Source of the DNA: Ziziphus jujuba
Lineage: Eukaryota > Streptophyta > Magnoliopsida > Rosales > Rhamnaceae
Assembly (NCBI RefSeq): GCF_031755915.1
Contig: NC_083379.1
Location: 3,173,501-3,237,500, forward strand
Reading direction: 5' to 3'
DNA length: 64,000 nt
In this document: one piece after another, positions 11,629 to 23,326 of the stretch
Numbering within the stretch: position 1 is the stretch's first letter
Layout: every line of letters starts with the position of its first letter
Notes under the pieces: model-generated
What the model saw: the letters and a program-made list of their open reading frames with translations, nothing else
The model's database searches: none
What the model was told of the DNA's origin: nothing
Translations under genes and position numbers: made by a program

Positions 11629-13745
11629 CTGCATATCACCATTAAATTTGTCCAAAGACTTGCATAATCAACTGAACAGTATATTAATTAATAGGAAATT
11701 TTAGTAATTGGATTATCATTATTGTTGTTGTTGTTGTTGTTGTTATTATTATTATTATTATAATCAAGCTTAGCTTCTTCTTTTTTTGTTTTTTTTCCTT
11801 TTCAATTTCTATAAATATTCTTTCAAAATGCTATTTGTTACCATTTATGACAATCATTAGTTGAATATTTATATGTTATTTGATAATTTAAATAAATGAT
11901 TGTATGTAAAAGTTTATTTTTCTAAATTAGATTTTTAAAATAAAAAATCAATACATAATTAAAAACAAACAACAAGCAATAAGCATGTTAGCAATGGTCC
12001 TATTGGTAACAAAATTATCACTTGTGATAAATGTAAGACTCAACATCCTCATTCATTGAGCTTAACAACCAACTACATTAATGATTACCAAAAAAAAAAA
12101 AAAAAAAATTCTTAATTTCCTCAAACATTTTTGTTGACTCATCATTGTCATATAAAAAAATATTATTTATCATTAGTAATGAACGATAACTAATGAAACT
12201 TACATATTATATGACAATTTAAATCATAACTATTAAATAGTTTAGTCTTTAAATTTTAATATAAAAATAATAGATTAAATACCCGCACTTAACTGCGACA
12301 AATAGCAAAACTGTTCACATATAAAAATTTTGGTTTTTATTTATATTTTTTTGTACATTAATTATTCACAAATATGCCATCATCTGTCATTGGTTTTTAT
12401 CTTAAGCTTCGCTGGCTGAGTAGATTTAAATTTTATAATGCTTCCGGCAGGAGTTTTACTAAAAGTGTTTTAAATTTTGCAAAGATAAGATTACCAAAAA
12501 GTTGTGTTTAAACATATTACTATTCATGAAAAACATGTCCAACAATTATTAGAAAATTTTGAAGTACCAGAATTATTCAGAAATGTCCAAAAAGTTGTGT
12601 TTTGACAAATTACTATTCATAGAATTATTCATGGAAAACATGTCCGAATTAGAAAATGTTCAAGTAATAGAATAAACTCAGAGAAAATAATATTAAAATG
12701 GTTTGAAAACGTTTACCTTCTTACCTTATTTTCTTTTAATTTTTTTAAGTAGATCGGTAAACAAAATGACATACCCAAAGTATTTTGTGCCTTCCGACTA
12801 TTCAACTAAAAACTTTAATACATGTTTCGTTTAATTAGTAAGCACGCCAGTGAAACGACAACGACAAATAATAATAAAAAATAAAAATAAAAAACAAACA
12901 AAAGGGTAAGGATCACTCTTTTAATAGTTGTTTTTAAATTTTTATTATTATTATTTTTTTTTTTGACAATGTAGATTCCTTAATTTGATAAAAATTAATC
13001 TTTTGATAAATTACTTTGTATTACAATTTACTGGTAATGTATTATAAGATCATTAGACACTATCAAAATAGTCAGTAGGCAATGTGTCAACCAGCAAAGC
13101 AAAGCGACTGTCCTACCTAGCAGAAAAAAGCAAGACTGACGAAGCACCTGCCTTAATTTTGATTTTAGGCTACGAGCATCCAATGTCATTTCCAAATTTT
13201 GGCATTATTTTTCCATTGGATGTCCACAATGAAAAATTTGAGGTCAAATTTAGCAGCACATTTGGCACCATTAAATTAAAGTACGTGGGTCCGATAACTA
13301 TATTCTACTTTCAACATGACGATTTGCTTTTGGTTGGCAAAACGTGGATCCTATTTCAATAAAATAGAATTGATAATTTAACAATAATATCTGTTAGCAT
13401 TTGTTATTGGAAGTTAAAATATTAAAATTTTAACGTTGTCGTTGCATTTAAATGTTCAATAATCCATGCAAATGTTGAATTCTAAAAGTGATATCTACCA
13501 TTAAAATGCCTTTTTATTTTCAATAAATCAACTATTGAAGAAAAAAAAAAAAAAAAAGAATGACTGGCTGTCACTCGAAACTTACCTATTCAACTATTAA
13601 TTCGCCCCCCCCCCCCCCCCGAAAAAAAAAAAAAAAGAAAATCACTTTCTTTCACGTTATGCATAATTGTGTATAAAGAGACATTAATTGAATGGATTAG
13701 AGAAGGAAATACTTTCAGATAGAAGAGAGACAAAGAGAGAGAGAA
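11629..13745 (-). other. Long intron 2 of GH1 copy 2
   Basis: About 2.1 kb of AT-rich intron, compared with about 480 bp for the same intron in copy 5. It holds a TTG/TTA microsatellite near 11725-11762, an A run near 12090, and a diverged direct repeat of about 110 bp (about 12495-12660, AAAAGTTGTGTTT ... AACATGTCC). The stretch at 13084-13362 has a 92-codon open frame of unknown nature. I do not treat it as a gene. Confidence 0.55.
13607..13620. repeat. C homopolymer
   Basis: A run of about 16 C within intron 2 of GH1 copy 2, followed by GAAAAA-rich sequence. It is one of five G or C homopolymers in this window. Confidence 0.8.
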
Positions 13746-14255
13746 CCTGGATGATTTCTAGTAAAAGTATCCCAAACGCTTGGTCCCTTTCCATATTGAA
13801 GAGCTGCTCCTTCAGACTGAGAAATCAAATTCAAGATCTCAATATATAAATTATAAATGAAGAACTTATTAAATTTTATCCCAAAAAAAAAAGAAAAGAA
13901 AAAGAACTTATTAAATATTATTATTTACTTTGAGATATATATAATTCCCTGCAACTGCATGTATATATGTATATCCACTGGAAGAAATTGAGCTGCAATA
14001 TGTGTACAACATATAGCGTGAAGATGAAGATTTATATACCTGGTAAGCAGCAGAACCAGCTCCAAATATGAAATGGGGTGGAAAACTAGTTCTGTTAAAG
14101 GGCATTGAGTAATGACTGGGTTTCACTGCTTCTCCACTGCTTGTAGTGCTGGGAAACACCACTAAGGCCATCAGCCAGAACACCGAAACACCACCTTCAA
14201 TTGCCATGTCTTACTTCTCTAGCTAGTTGCTGAACGGATGTCACCTTGTTCCGTC

Positions 14256-14262
14256 ATATATA
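14256..14262 (-). promoter_or_regulatory. Probable TATA box of GH1 copy 2
   Basis: Minus-strand CTATATATGAC lies about 50 bp upstream of the ATG at 14207, the usual distance for a plant TATA box with a short leader. Copy 5 has a TATAAAT in the same place. Confidence 0.45.
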
Positions 14263-15117
14263 GACTTTAAAGCTGGAAAGAGAGGAAAAAAAAAGAAAAA
14301 AAAGAAAAAATGCTTTAGGTGTCGGGTTCAATAATATTAAAGTTCAATTTGACAAAATTTCTGATAAAAGTAATTTTTAAGGTCTAAACCTTTTAGTATT
14401 TTTGAAAATGTTTAGACAATTTTTTTTAGATTTTTAAAATAATTTTTAACTAAAATCATAAAAAAAACTATTTATGAAAAATAGAAATAAAAACAAAAAT
14501 TATTTGAAATAGAAATTAATAATAAAAATAATTTTACGGTACAAATCGATCCGAATACAAATTACATCAAAATTATTTTTTTTAAAAAAATATTAATTTT
14601 TATTATATATATTTATATTATTTTTTAAAAAATATCAATTTTAAAGTTTGTACAATAAAATATTTTCTAATTATAATTTTTATGAAAAGTTTAAAAGTCG
14701 TTTGCTTTTTCGTTCATTTTTGTTTGATAGCACGTTGCCCGTGTCAGGCCATTTGGGTGGACTTTGTGCATTCTTCATCTATCGTTTTCTTTATCTATTT
14801 AACTTTACATATATAGATATACATATATATAGATATATGGCCAACGTGCTATGCACGTGTGTACTCATAACGTTATAAGTCTAAGCCAACTCCTGTAACT
14901 GTGTATACAAAAACCCTAATAAAATAAAAAAATAAAAATAATCATTTTTTGAATTCGAGAAGATAGAGATAAAGAACAAAGCCAGTATTGGAATTCATAG
15001 AACCTAATTAACCAAGCAAATCCACCATATAAGGTAAAATTGTGAAATCCTTACTTGGTACGGTTTTGATGGGCCACAAATTTTAAATGTGGCATATAAG
15101 GTAATGCTATCAGAACA
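14263..15117. other. AT-rich spacer between divergent GH1 copy 2 and RING gene
   Basis: No gene recognised. A 36-38 bp segment at about 14991-15028 (GAATTCATAGAACCTAATTA ...) is almost repeated at 35026-35063, just outside the Helitron end. Confidence 0.5.
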
Positions 15118-15543
15118 AACCCAAGGCTAGTATTGAAAAAATGGTAACAAAATGAATTAGCCTTGAAATCAGTAAAATAGTCAAAGAATTAAAAGATTAA
15201 ATAGCAAACACAGGTTATAGAAGGCAATTTTCATTCATAGATTACATATATTATGCTACATCACCGGCTCTAAACCAATTTCTCCTTTTTATTCCATTTC
15301 CTTGCCAAAAGTTTCCCTTTACATTTTATTAACCCAAGGCTAGTATTGAAAAAATGGTAACATAATGAATTAGTCTTGAAATCAGTAAAATGGTCAAAGA
15401 ATTAAAAGATATAAATAGCAAACACAGGTTATAGGAGGCAATTTGCATCCATAGATTGCATATATTATGCTACATCACCACCGGCTTGAAACCAATTTCT
15501 CCTTTTTATTCCATTTCCTTGCCAAAAGTTTCCCTTTACATTT
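15118..15543 (+). repeat. 213-bp tandem duplication upstream of the RING gene
   Basis: Two head-to-tail copies starting AACCCAAGGCTAGTATTGAA at 15118 and 15331 and each ending near CCCTTTACATTTTATT. They differ by a handful of substitutions and small indels. They lie 0.4-0.85 kb upstream of the RING start codon, in the likely promoter or 5' leader. Confidence 0.85.
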
Positions 15544-15958
15544 TATTACCAAATAAATGCCTAATTATAAATAAACACTCTTTTATAGTCTCACTCTTGC
15601 TTTCTGTCGCTGAAAAGCTGAAAAAACACATAAATCTTTCATTAGTTTCACCACTTTGGTCCATAAACATTTTCTGTTAGATTACTTAACAATATGAAAA
15701 CTTTGTTTATTTTTCAATGTTTTTTGGTTTGTGTTTCTCTGTAGTCTTGCCCCTAGCAGCTGTACAACGAGGCTATATCGCAAAATTGCAAACGGGCAAT
15801 TGGATACGTCTCTCCCATTTCACAAGGTCTAAAATTGCTTTCCTTTCTCTTTCTTTGCTTGTTTTTCAATGCATTTTTTTTGGCTGACATATTAAATATA
15901 AAAATACAAAAACAAACATGTAAATTTTTTGTTAGCATTGATTAGGAAAAAAAAAAAA

Positions 15959-18900
15959 ATGGCTTCCTCTCAGGTTGAAATGGCTTCGTGTGCACCATTT
16001 GGTTGTGTTTTGAGGGATCACAACCGGCGAGATCGATGCAGAGCAGAGAGTAATGCCAGAGCCACGCAAACAGCATTGCAAAAGAACTTGAAGAACTTGG
16101 TCAGAAACCACCTCCAGACTTGCGTTTCAATCTCTCTTGAAACCTCACAGAACCAACAACAAATCAACGATCCAGATTCTTCATGGATTAGCTCAAGACA
16201 GGCACGGATTCTCGGAAGGTCGGGTGCAAGAGATGCTAAAGAAATGGTGCCGACCATTGAAGCACCACCAACAAACGACGTCAACACCTTGGGGTTGGCA
16301 AATTCGCCAACTTCATCACCAGGGCCATCAACTTCTAGGAGAGAAGATAACAATGTTCTGGTTAGATCAGATAGTCTCGGTGAAATCTCAAGCCTTAGGG
16401 CTTCTTCTCTTGTACAAATATGGGAGAGAAGGCTAAGCAAGTCTCATAGTATGAACTCCAATGCAAGCAGGTGTGATTCTGGCACTAGTTGTAATGAGAT
16501 TGCATCCTCTGCAGCTTCATCTGTTGATGAAAGATTCGATGTTTGCCCCGCGAATGAGGATTCTTTTTCGGCTTGGAATGGCGAAAGGAATGCCCAAAGC
16601 GATCAACCATGTTGTTCTTCGTCTCAAGAACAAAGTCTGGATTCAGGAGAAAGTGAAAGGGTAAGAGTGGCAGATATTATTAGGAGATTCACAGCTGCTA
16701 ATCAGGTACAGAGTTCATTATCTTCTTTGAGTGATGATAACTCTAGCACCAATGCATCACCGTCTGGCGAGCACGAATGTTCCTCTACTCCGGATCAATT
16801 AGAGCACAGAGGCTTTTCTCCTGTTAGATATTCACCTCGGATCAGAGGGAGACAGGCTTTTAATGATTTGCCTATGCAAATAGAGCGTGACAGGAATGGA
16901 GAGCTTGAAAAATTGGTCGATCGCAGACTGGTTTCGAGATTCCCACAAAAAGATCAAATTCAGGTAATGCAGTCTCGTTTGTACCAACACTTTTAAGGGA
17001 ACCACAACAACTCAAGTGGCAATGATTGTCCTGACTTTCATATCGAATAACATTCCATTTATTGATTGCTATTGAATTTAGTACTATTTCTAAGAACATA
17101 GCATGCTCTGTTTTTGCTTATTTGTGTGCAGTCTTTATTGCGGCATAGATTGCTACAGAGCAACATTGCAATTCACGAGCAAGAAGGCCCAGAATCAAGA
17201 TCATCTCAATTCAATAAACAACCACAAAGTTCTACCATCATGCATTTGAGGTAAATCCTTTTTTCACTAAAATCTTGTATTTTGAGAATGTGCATTTCAT
17301 TAAAGGTTTGAATGCATTATTTGTAACAAACATGTGTGTGTATTTGTATCATATGCATTATTTTTGTACCATTACTAACATAAATTATCCCTCCATCAAG
17401 AAGGCCTCAAAGGGAGATAGCAAACGACACCATAGATTCGGACAATTCTTCCATCCCCATTACACCTAATGAAGGTGCACACAATCATGAAGCTAATTGC
17501 ACTGAGCAGCAAAGTCCAGTGCTTGAACAAAATTCATTGTCGTATGCAAGTGAAGATCTTCAAGAAAATTTGAATCCAAGTTCTGATGTTACATGGAAAG
17601 GAACAATTTCAGAGACCGGAAACCTTGAGTCGCAAAAAACAACAGATTCAACCACGTTGTTTGATGGTTGGTATACAAATGATGCAGCAGAAGAAGTCTG
17701 CAATTCAGAGAATGAGATGTGTCGGTTACGCGAAAGGTAAAACTTCCTCCACCCTTTTCCCATTCCCTTATTTTAAACTTCAAGATAGGTCTAAGTATAG
17801 TGAATTCAAAAATAGGTAGCATGGGTGGATTCACATATGAACACTGATCATCTAATCTACAATTTCATGACTCATAATTAGAAAAATATTTATAGAATAT
17901 GTGTTTTTATACATTCCATCACTGAGATGAGTTTGTGATCTGCGTATGCATCCATTGCAGAAGAACAGTATCAAATATTCTTTGCAGTGCCTTTAGAGAC
18001 AGAATCGACAGATTAATGGTGACTCACTTAGAAAGACAAGTACGTCAAGAAAATGAAGAAGAAGATGAGGAACAAAACAATGAACAATTGATGACTTTCC
18101 TGCAAAGGCGCGTGCATCTGGCAGAAACTCAACAACAACATCAACAAGAATTGGAGGAGGAGGAACAAGAACAACAGCAACAACAACATCTACAAGAGGA
18201 AGAGAAGGAGAAGAATGATGAGGAAGAGGAAGAGGAAGAAGAAGAAGAAATCGTAATTAGTGGTCAATATCAAGAGGGCAGTGATTATATTAACCAATCC
18301 ACTTCTTCACTGCAAATCCCTCCATCATCTCTACTTGGTTCATGGGGATACCAGGACAACGAAGTGGGTGATGAGTCTGATCTGGCTACATCCACATCTC
18401 CAACTCCATCTCCACACCAACATTTACCTTCTCAAACTTACTATCATGGTACTACGCAATGCTCTCCGGCCAGAATTACTTCTTCAATTGTAAGTACTTT
18501 TTAATTTTTCTTTTTAAATCTGTTTCAGTATGATTCTCAATTTTATGTTGAAATTAACAAAATTCTATTGGATTTTTGTTAACTGGATATAGGAACTGGA
18601 AGCGATATACGATTTGAGAAGGCATATGGAGCAACTGTCTCATGAAATGTCTGAGCTGAGAAAATCAATGAAGGTTTGCATGGACATGCAGATGACCATG
18701 CAACAATCCATTAAACAGGAAGTTAATTCAGGTTTGTACATTTAGTTCTATTAATTTCTTCTAATTATGAAATAGGCTCATTGTTAATCTTTCTTCTTCC
18801 ATTCATTTATACTCCAATAATTCAACAATTAAAAACTGTGTTCTTTTTGGTACGTAATTATTATATAAAAAGTATATATGGAAACTGAATATTGCAGCTC

Positions 18901-21025
18901 AAGGAGAAGGAACATCACGTGAAGGGGCACCAAAGAAAGGCAATTGTTGTATATGCTACGAGGTGAAAGTTGACTCACTTTTGTATAGGTACTTGCTTAA
19001 TTTTGAAGTTTACAAACTTTTTTCCTTGATTAAACATTCAAAATATATTTGGATATATATATATATATATATTTGTATGTATGTATAAAATTTTGTTGTA
19101 TTGTTTCAGATGTGGGCATATGTGCACTTGTCTAAAGTGTGCACATGAGTTGCAGCGGAGCAGTGGAAAATGCCCAATTTGTCGAGCTCCAATAGTGGAT
19201 GTTGTGCGGGCCTATATGGATACAAATTATCCCTCCATCGAATCCAGGGAGCGATTCGATAATGGTGTCGATCAGCAGGGTGCAACAGCTCACAGTGATA
19301 ATCAGACTGATTCAAGAAGCCCTCAAAGGGAGATAGCAAATGACACCATAGATTCGGACAATTCTTCCATCCCCATTACACCTAATGAAGGTGCACACAT
19401 TCATGAAGCTAATTGCACTGAGCAGCAAAGTCCAGTGCTTGAACAAAATTCAGTGTCGTATGCAATTGAAGATCTTCAAGAAAATTTGAATCCAAGTTCT
19501 GATGTTATACGGCAAGGAACAATTTCAGAGACCGGAAACGTTGAGTCGCAAAAAACAACAGATTCAACCACGTTGTCTGATGGTTGGGATACAAATGATG
19601 CAGTAGAAGAAGTCGAAGACAATTACCAGCAATATTCAGAAACCAACTATGATTGGATTAGTGATATCTCACGTCCAAGGAGCCACTGGGAAGATCGTAG
19701 GAAAGCATGGTACCAAAAGATGCTTAACTGCAATTCAGAGAATGAGATATGTCGGTTACTCGAAAGGTAAAACTTCCTCCACCCTTTTCCCATTCCCTTA
19801 TTTTAAACTCGAATATAGGTCTAAGTATAGTGAATTCAAAAATAGGTAGCATGGGTGGATTCACATATGAGCACTGATTATCTAATCTACAATTTCATGA
19901 CTCATAATTACAAAAATATTTATATAGAATGTGTTTTTATACATTCCATCAACGTGATGAGTTTGTGATCTATGTACGCATCCATTGCAGAAGAACAGTA
20001 TCAAATTTTCATTGCAGTGCCTTTAGAGAAAAAATAGAGAGATTAATGGTGACTCACTTGGAAAGACAAGTACGTCAAGAAAACGAAGAAGAAGATGAGG
20101 AACAAAACCATGAACAATTGATGACTTTCCTGCAAAGGCGCATGCATCTAGCAGAAACTCAACAACAACATCAACAAGAATTGGAGAAGGAGGAGGAACA
20201 AGAACAACAGCAACAACAAAATCTACAAGAGGAAGAGAAGGAGGAGAATGATGAGGAAGAGGAAGAGGAAGAAGAAGAAGAAATCGTAATTAGTGGTCAA
20301 TATCAAGAGGGCAGTGATTATATTAACCAATCCACTTCTTCACTGCAAATCCCTCCATCATCTCTACTTGGTTCATGGGGATACCAGGACAACGAAGTGG
20401 GTGATGAGTCTGATCTGGCTACATCCACATCTCCAACTCCATCTCCACACCAACATTTACCTTCTCAAACTTACTATCATGGTACTACGCAATGCTCTCC
20501 GGCCAGAATTACTTCTTCAATTGTAAGTACTTTTTAATTTTTCTTTTTAAATCTGTTTCAGTTGCTTTCTGTCTATGATTCTCAATTTTATGTTGAAATT
20601 AACAAAATTCTATTGGATTTTTGTTAACTGGATATAGGAACTGGAAGCGATATACGATTTGAGAAGGCATATGGAGCAACTGTCTCATGAAATGTCTGAG
20701 CTGAAAAAGTCAATAAAGGTTTGCATGGACATGCAGATGACCATGCAACAATCCATTAAACAGGAAGTTAATTCAGGTTTGTACATTTAGTTCTATTAAT
20801 TTCTTCTAATTATGAAATAGGCTCATTGTTAAGCATTCTTCTTCCATTCATTTATACTCCAATAATTCAACAATTAAAAACTGTGTTCTTTTTGGTACAT
20901 AATTATTATATAAAAAGTACATATGGAAATTGAATATTGCAGTTCAAGCAGAAGGAACATCACGTGAAGTGGCACCAAAGAAAGGCAATTGTTGTATATG
21001 CTACGAGGTGTTCACTTTTGTATAG
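15959..21025 (+). CDS. RING-finger (C3HC4) protein with internally duplicated 3' half
   Basis: A plant RING-type protein, probably an E3 ubiquitin ligase (inferred from the RING). Start at 15959 ([25 protein letters not shown] context). Exons: 15959-16963, 17132-17250, 17401-17736, 17961-18489, 18593-18731, 18898-18988, 19110-19766, 19991-20522, 20638-20776, 20943-21025; all GT-AG, phases agree, total 3,630 nt, about 1,209 codons. Parts: Ser-rich N-terminus (residues 1-270) with [44 protein letters not shown] helix; Glu/Gln-rich coiled coil; RING copy A split over two exons (CCICYEV ... [10 protein letters not shown] ... CPIC); then a second central region and coiled coil; ends at TAG 21023-21025 inside the decayed second RING. 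Family members normally end just after one C-terminal RING. Here copy A's RING is internal because its stop was lost. Whether this long product is made is not known; transcripts ending after copy A are possible. Confidence 0.75.
17383..19224 (+). repeat. Unit A of the RING gene tandem duplication
   Basis: Starts in the tail of intron 2 (AATTATCCCTCCATC) and ends at the last codons of RING A (GATACA). Against unit B it lacks 74 bp at the start of exon 3, which removed the original acceptor (unit B keeps TCCAG before GGAGCG). It also lacks 114 bp (38 codons, in frame) holding the W/Y-rich [11 protein letters not shown] region. Its RING cysteines and histidine are all present. Confidence 0.85.
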
Positions 21026-21255
21026 GTACTTGCTTAATTTTGAAGTTTACAAACTTTTTTCCTTGATTAAACATTCAAAATATATTTGGATATATATATA
21101 TATATGTATGTATGTATAAAATTTTGTTGTATTGTTTCAGATGTGGGCATATGTGCACTTGTCTAAAGTGTGCACATGAGTTGCAATGGAGCAGTGGAAA
21201 ATGCCCAATTTGTGGAGCTCCAATAGTGGATGTTGTGCGGGCCTATAAGGATACA
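19225..21255 (+). repeat. Unit B of the RING gene tandem duplication
   Basis: Begins directly after GATACA with the same AATTATCCCTCCATC that is intronic in unit A, here read as Asn-Tyr-Pro-Ser-Ile. Retains exon 3 in full, including [14 protein letters not shown]. The Glu-rich coiled-coil exon is nearly identical to unit A. Identity to A includes introns, so the duplication was of genomic DNA and looks fairly recent. Confidence 0.85.
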
Positions 21256-21258
21256 TAG
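20943..21258 (+). pseudogene. Second RING domain, decayed (copy B)
   Basis: Exon 20943-21025 begins as copy A does (GNCCICYEV) but has lost 8 bp compared with copy A, where KVDSLLYR is encoded. The shifted frame meets TAG in the last three bases of the exon. The next exon (21141-21258) still reads [29 protein letters not shown], with Arg to Trp and Arg to Gly changes, then the ancestral stop after VVRAYKDT (21256-21258). This shows where the single-copy gene used to end. Confidence 0.8.
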
Positions 21259-21682
21259 AAGACAAATTTTGAACGAGTTCTTGCACTAGAGGACCGTCTG
21301 CTTTTTATTAAGAAAATGTTAGAGTGAAGCGCATACATATTCAAGGAAAAAAGAAGAAGTTTAATTTGTTTGTTAACATCATATATATAAGTCTACTTTG
21401 CTCTATACATGACTTCTTTTTGTGCATGTCTAATCAGTATTACAACCATCAGAAATGGTTTCTCTTTTCTGCACACATATATGTTTTTGTAATGTGTTTT
21501 TTGAAGAGAAACCCACATTAGCAAGCCCGGTTATTCTCTATTTATATAGTTTGAGAAAAGACAAATCTCGTGGTTGTTATCTTACACATGTTTTGTCTTG
21601 CTTCAAAAATTATTGAATGAATGTCATGGTTTAAATAACAATATATATAATGTTACATCTCATTACACTATGGATAGGGGTT

Positions 21683-21713
<31 letters not shown>

Positions 21714-23009
21714 CTTTTGTACTTAAATGTTTGATAATTTGAGAAAATCTTTCATATGTGTTTGTTTTTTAATTTTTCTATGCAAATCTACTTTCATTTT
21801 CTCTTTAAACCTAAGTTAGAATGCAACTTTCATTTGCCTTCAAATACAGGTGTATTATTATTGTATGGTGGTAATAATTTTAAAATTATTTTTCGCAGAA
21901 AGGAAAAAAATAAAAAGGATAAATAAAATAAGAAGGATGGAAAGTGAGAATTAAGGAGAAATACATTTTGATTTCTTATGTTGTTTGGTACGTTAGAAAG
22001 AAAGAAAAGTATCATCTCGGTTGTTTTGTATTTGAGGTAAAATTAATATATCAGGAATGAGTAGATTTATTTTTAGAGCTAATTCTATAATTCTCCATTT
22101 AACTGACCAAAAAAAAAAAGGAAATTGAAGCAAATTTTCTTAGCATTTCTCTCTCCTCACTCTGACTCAAACAAGCTTTTACTTGAAATATTTTGGTTTT
22201 AGAAGCAACACTAATTAAAGTACATTAAAATGTATCTACCCTTTCAGGTGTATATTTTGCAAATACCTAACTAATACACAGACACATTAACTCCGTGATA
22301 CTATTTTTTTTCTCTCTCTAATTTTTTTTTTTCATGCCAATAAGACTTGAGGTACTAAATAGAAGCTAGCTTATAAATATTTGGTTGCTAAAATGCGAAT
22401 GACCAATTTTGTATTGTAAAATTGGCAGGTTTATACGTAAAATTGACCAATTTTCTCTTTATATATATTAGTAATTTTTTTTCTTTTTTTTTAGGCCATA
22501 AAGCAATTACATTTGTGAAATAATAAGATTATGTTTCAAAAGATAAAATTTCATAAAAGATAAAACTGCTTTGTGAAATAATATATTAGAGAATCATAAC
22601 TTTTTTTATTATTTTTTAAAGTACATTATAATTTGGCCTACAAATGTTTACCTAAATAGAGAAATGAAAAAGAAAATAAAAAAAAAATCTGATTCTATAT
22701 AATTATATACTAAATTAAGTGCTATAGGTCTATGTTCTTTTTTTTTTTTTTTCTCCATTGGAACGAATTGTAGTTTAAAAAAAAAGAAAAGAAAAAAAAC
22801 ACAAGTTGCAAATGATGAAAAAAAATGATCAGAAACAGAATCTCACTTTTAAAAAATATAACAAAAAAAGAAATTTTCTTTTTATTCGGGTTGTTGATTA
22901 ACATAAAGAAATAAAACAAATGGGTAACTTTTCTTTTTTTGTACAAGGTCTATTATTTGGGTTTTTTATCATTGATAATTGTTAAAGGTAAACTAATTAT
23001 TTCATACAC
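21259..23009. other. AT-rich 3' flank and spacer
   Basis: No gene recognised. The first few hundred bases should hold the RING gene's 3' UTR. A 28-base C run is at 21683-21710. Short frames here are low-complexity A/T artefacts. Confidence 0.5.
21683..21710. repeat. C homopolymer, 28 bases
   Basis: Twenty-eight consecutive C in AT-rich surroundings. Its complement is G-quadruplex capable. The exact length in an assembly is unreliable. Confidence 0.9.
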
Positions 23010-23088
23010 TTTTGTGTTCTTACTCTAAGGTCAAATCAGCAATTGCACCGATCAAAACAGTCAAATTTATTTTGTGTTAAAGATTGAT

Positions 23089-23247
23089 AATGGATGCACA
23101 GTCCCAAAAAAAAAAGCAAGAATGAAAAGAATACAGATTAGATCTCAAAAGCGCCAAAGATCACATTGTACATATGATGATTAGTTTATTTTTCATTATT
23201 TCTTTATTAATCCAATCTTTAAATTCTTGGAAGCTTTTGTTAAATAG

Positions 23248-23326
<79 letters not shown>

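Larger units (their letters stand above)
8222..14207 (-). pseudogene. Beta-glucosidase (GH1), copy 2: 13 exons, disrupted
   Basis: A plant family-1 beta-glucosidase (retaining glycosidase, signal peptide, probably ER/vacuole/apoplast) read from ATG at 14207 to TGA at 8222-8224. Exons by eye: 14207-14040, 13816-13746, 11628-11570, 11469-11394, 11266-11189, 11095-10435, 10331-10079, 9823-9718, 9448-9234, 9136-9105, 9001-8899, 8771-8663, 8390-8222. Landmarks: MAIEGGVSVFWLMALVVF signal peptide; FIFGAGSAAYQ; acid/base Glu in NWATLNEP (exon 7); nucleophile Glu in VYVNENG (exon 11, Thr before it replaced by Asn); [10 protein letters not shown] near the C-terminus. Two clear breaks: an hAT-like element sits in exon 6 within the codons for LFHWD, and exon 7 has an in-frame TAG (10109-10111) in LLAHA-stop-AVKLY where copy 5 has [12 protein letters not shown] shortened product with a functional barrel is therefore not expected. 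Confidence 0.9.

Noticed and set aside
13084..13362. 92-codon open frame in intron 2 of GH1 copy 2
   Set aside because: No motif recognised, AT-rich composition, antisense to the GH1 gene and without upstream promoter or splice context. Left as intronic sequence.
16018..16440. 140-codon minus-strand frame
   Set aside because: Antisense shadow of the RING gene's first exon.
23010..23060. Helitron 5' TC terminus
   Set aside because: TCTTACTCTA lies near the left limit, but the two copies still agree for several bases before it, so I cannot call it the terminus.
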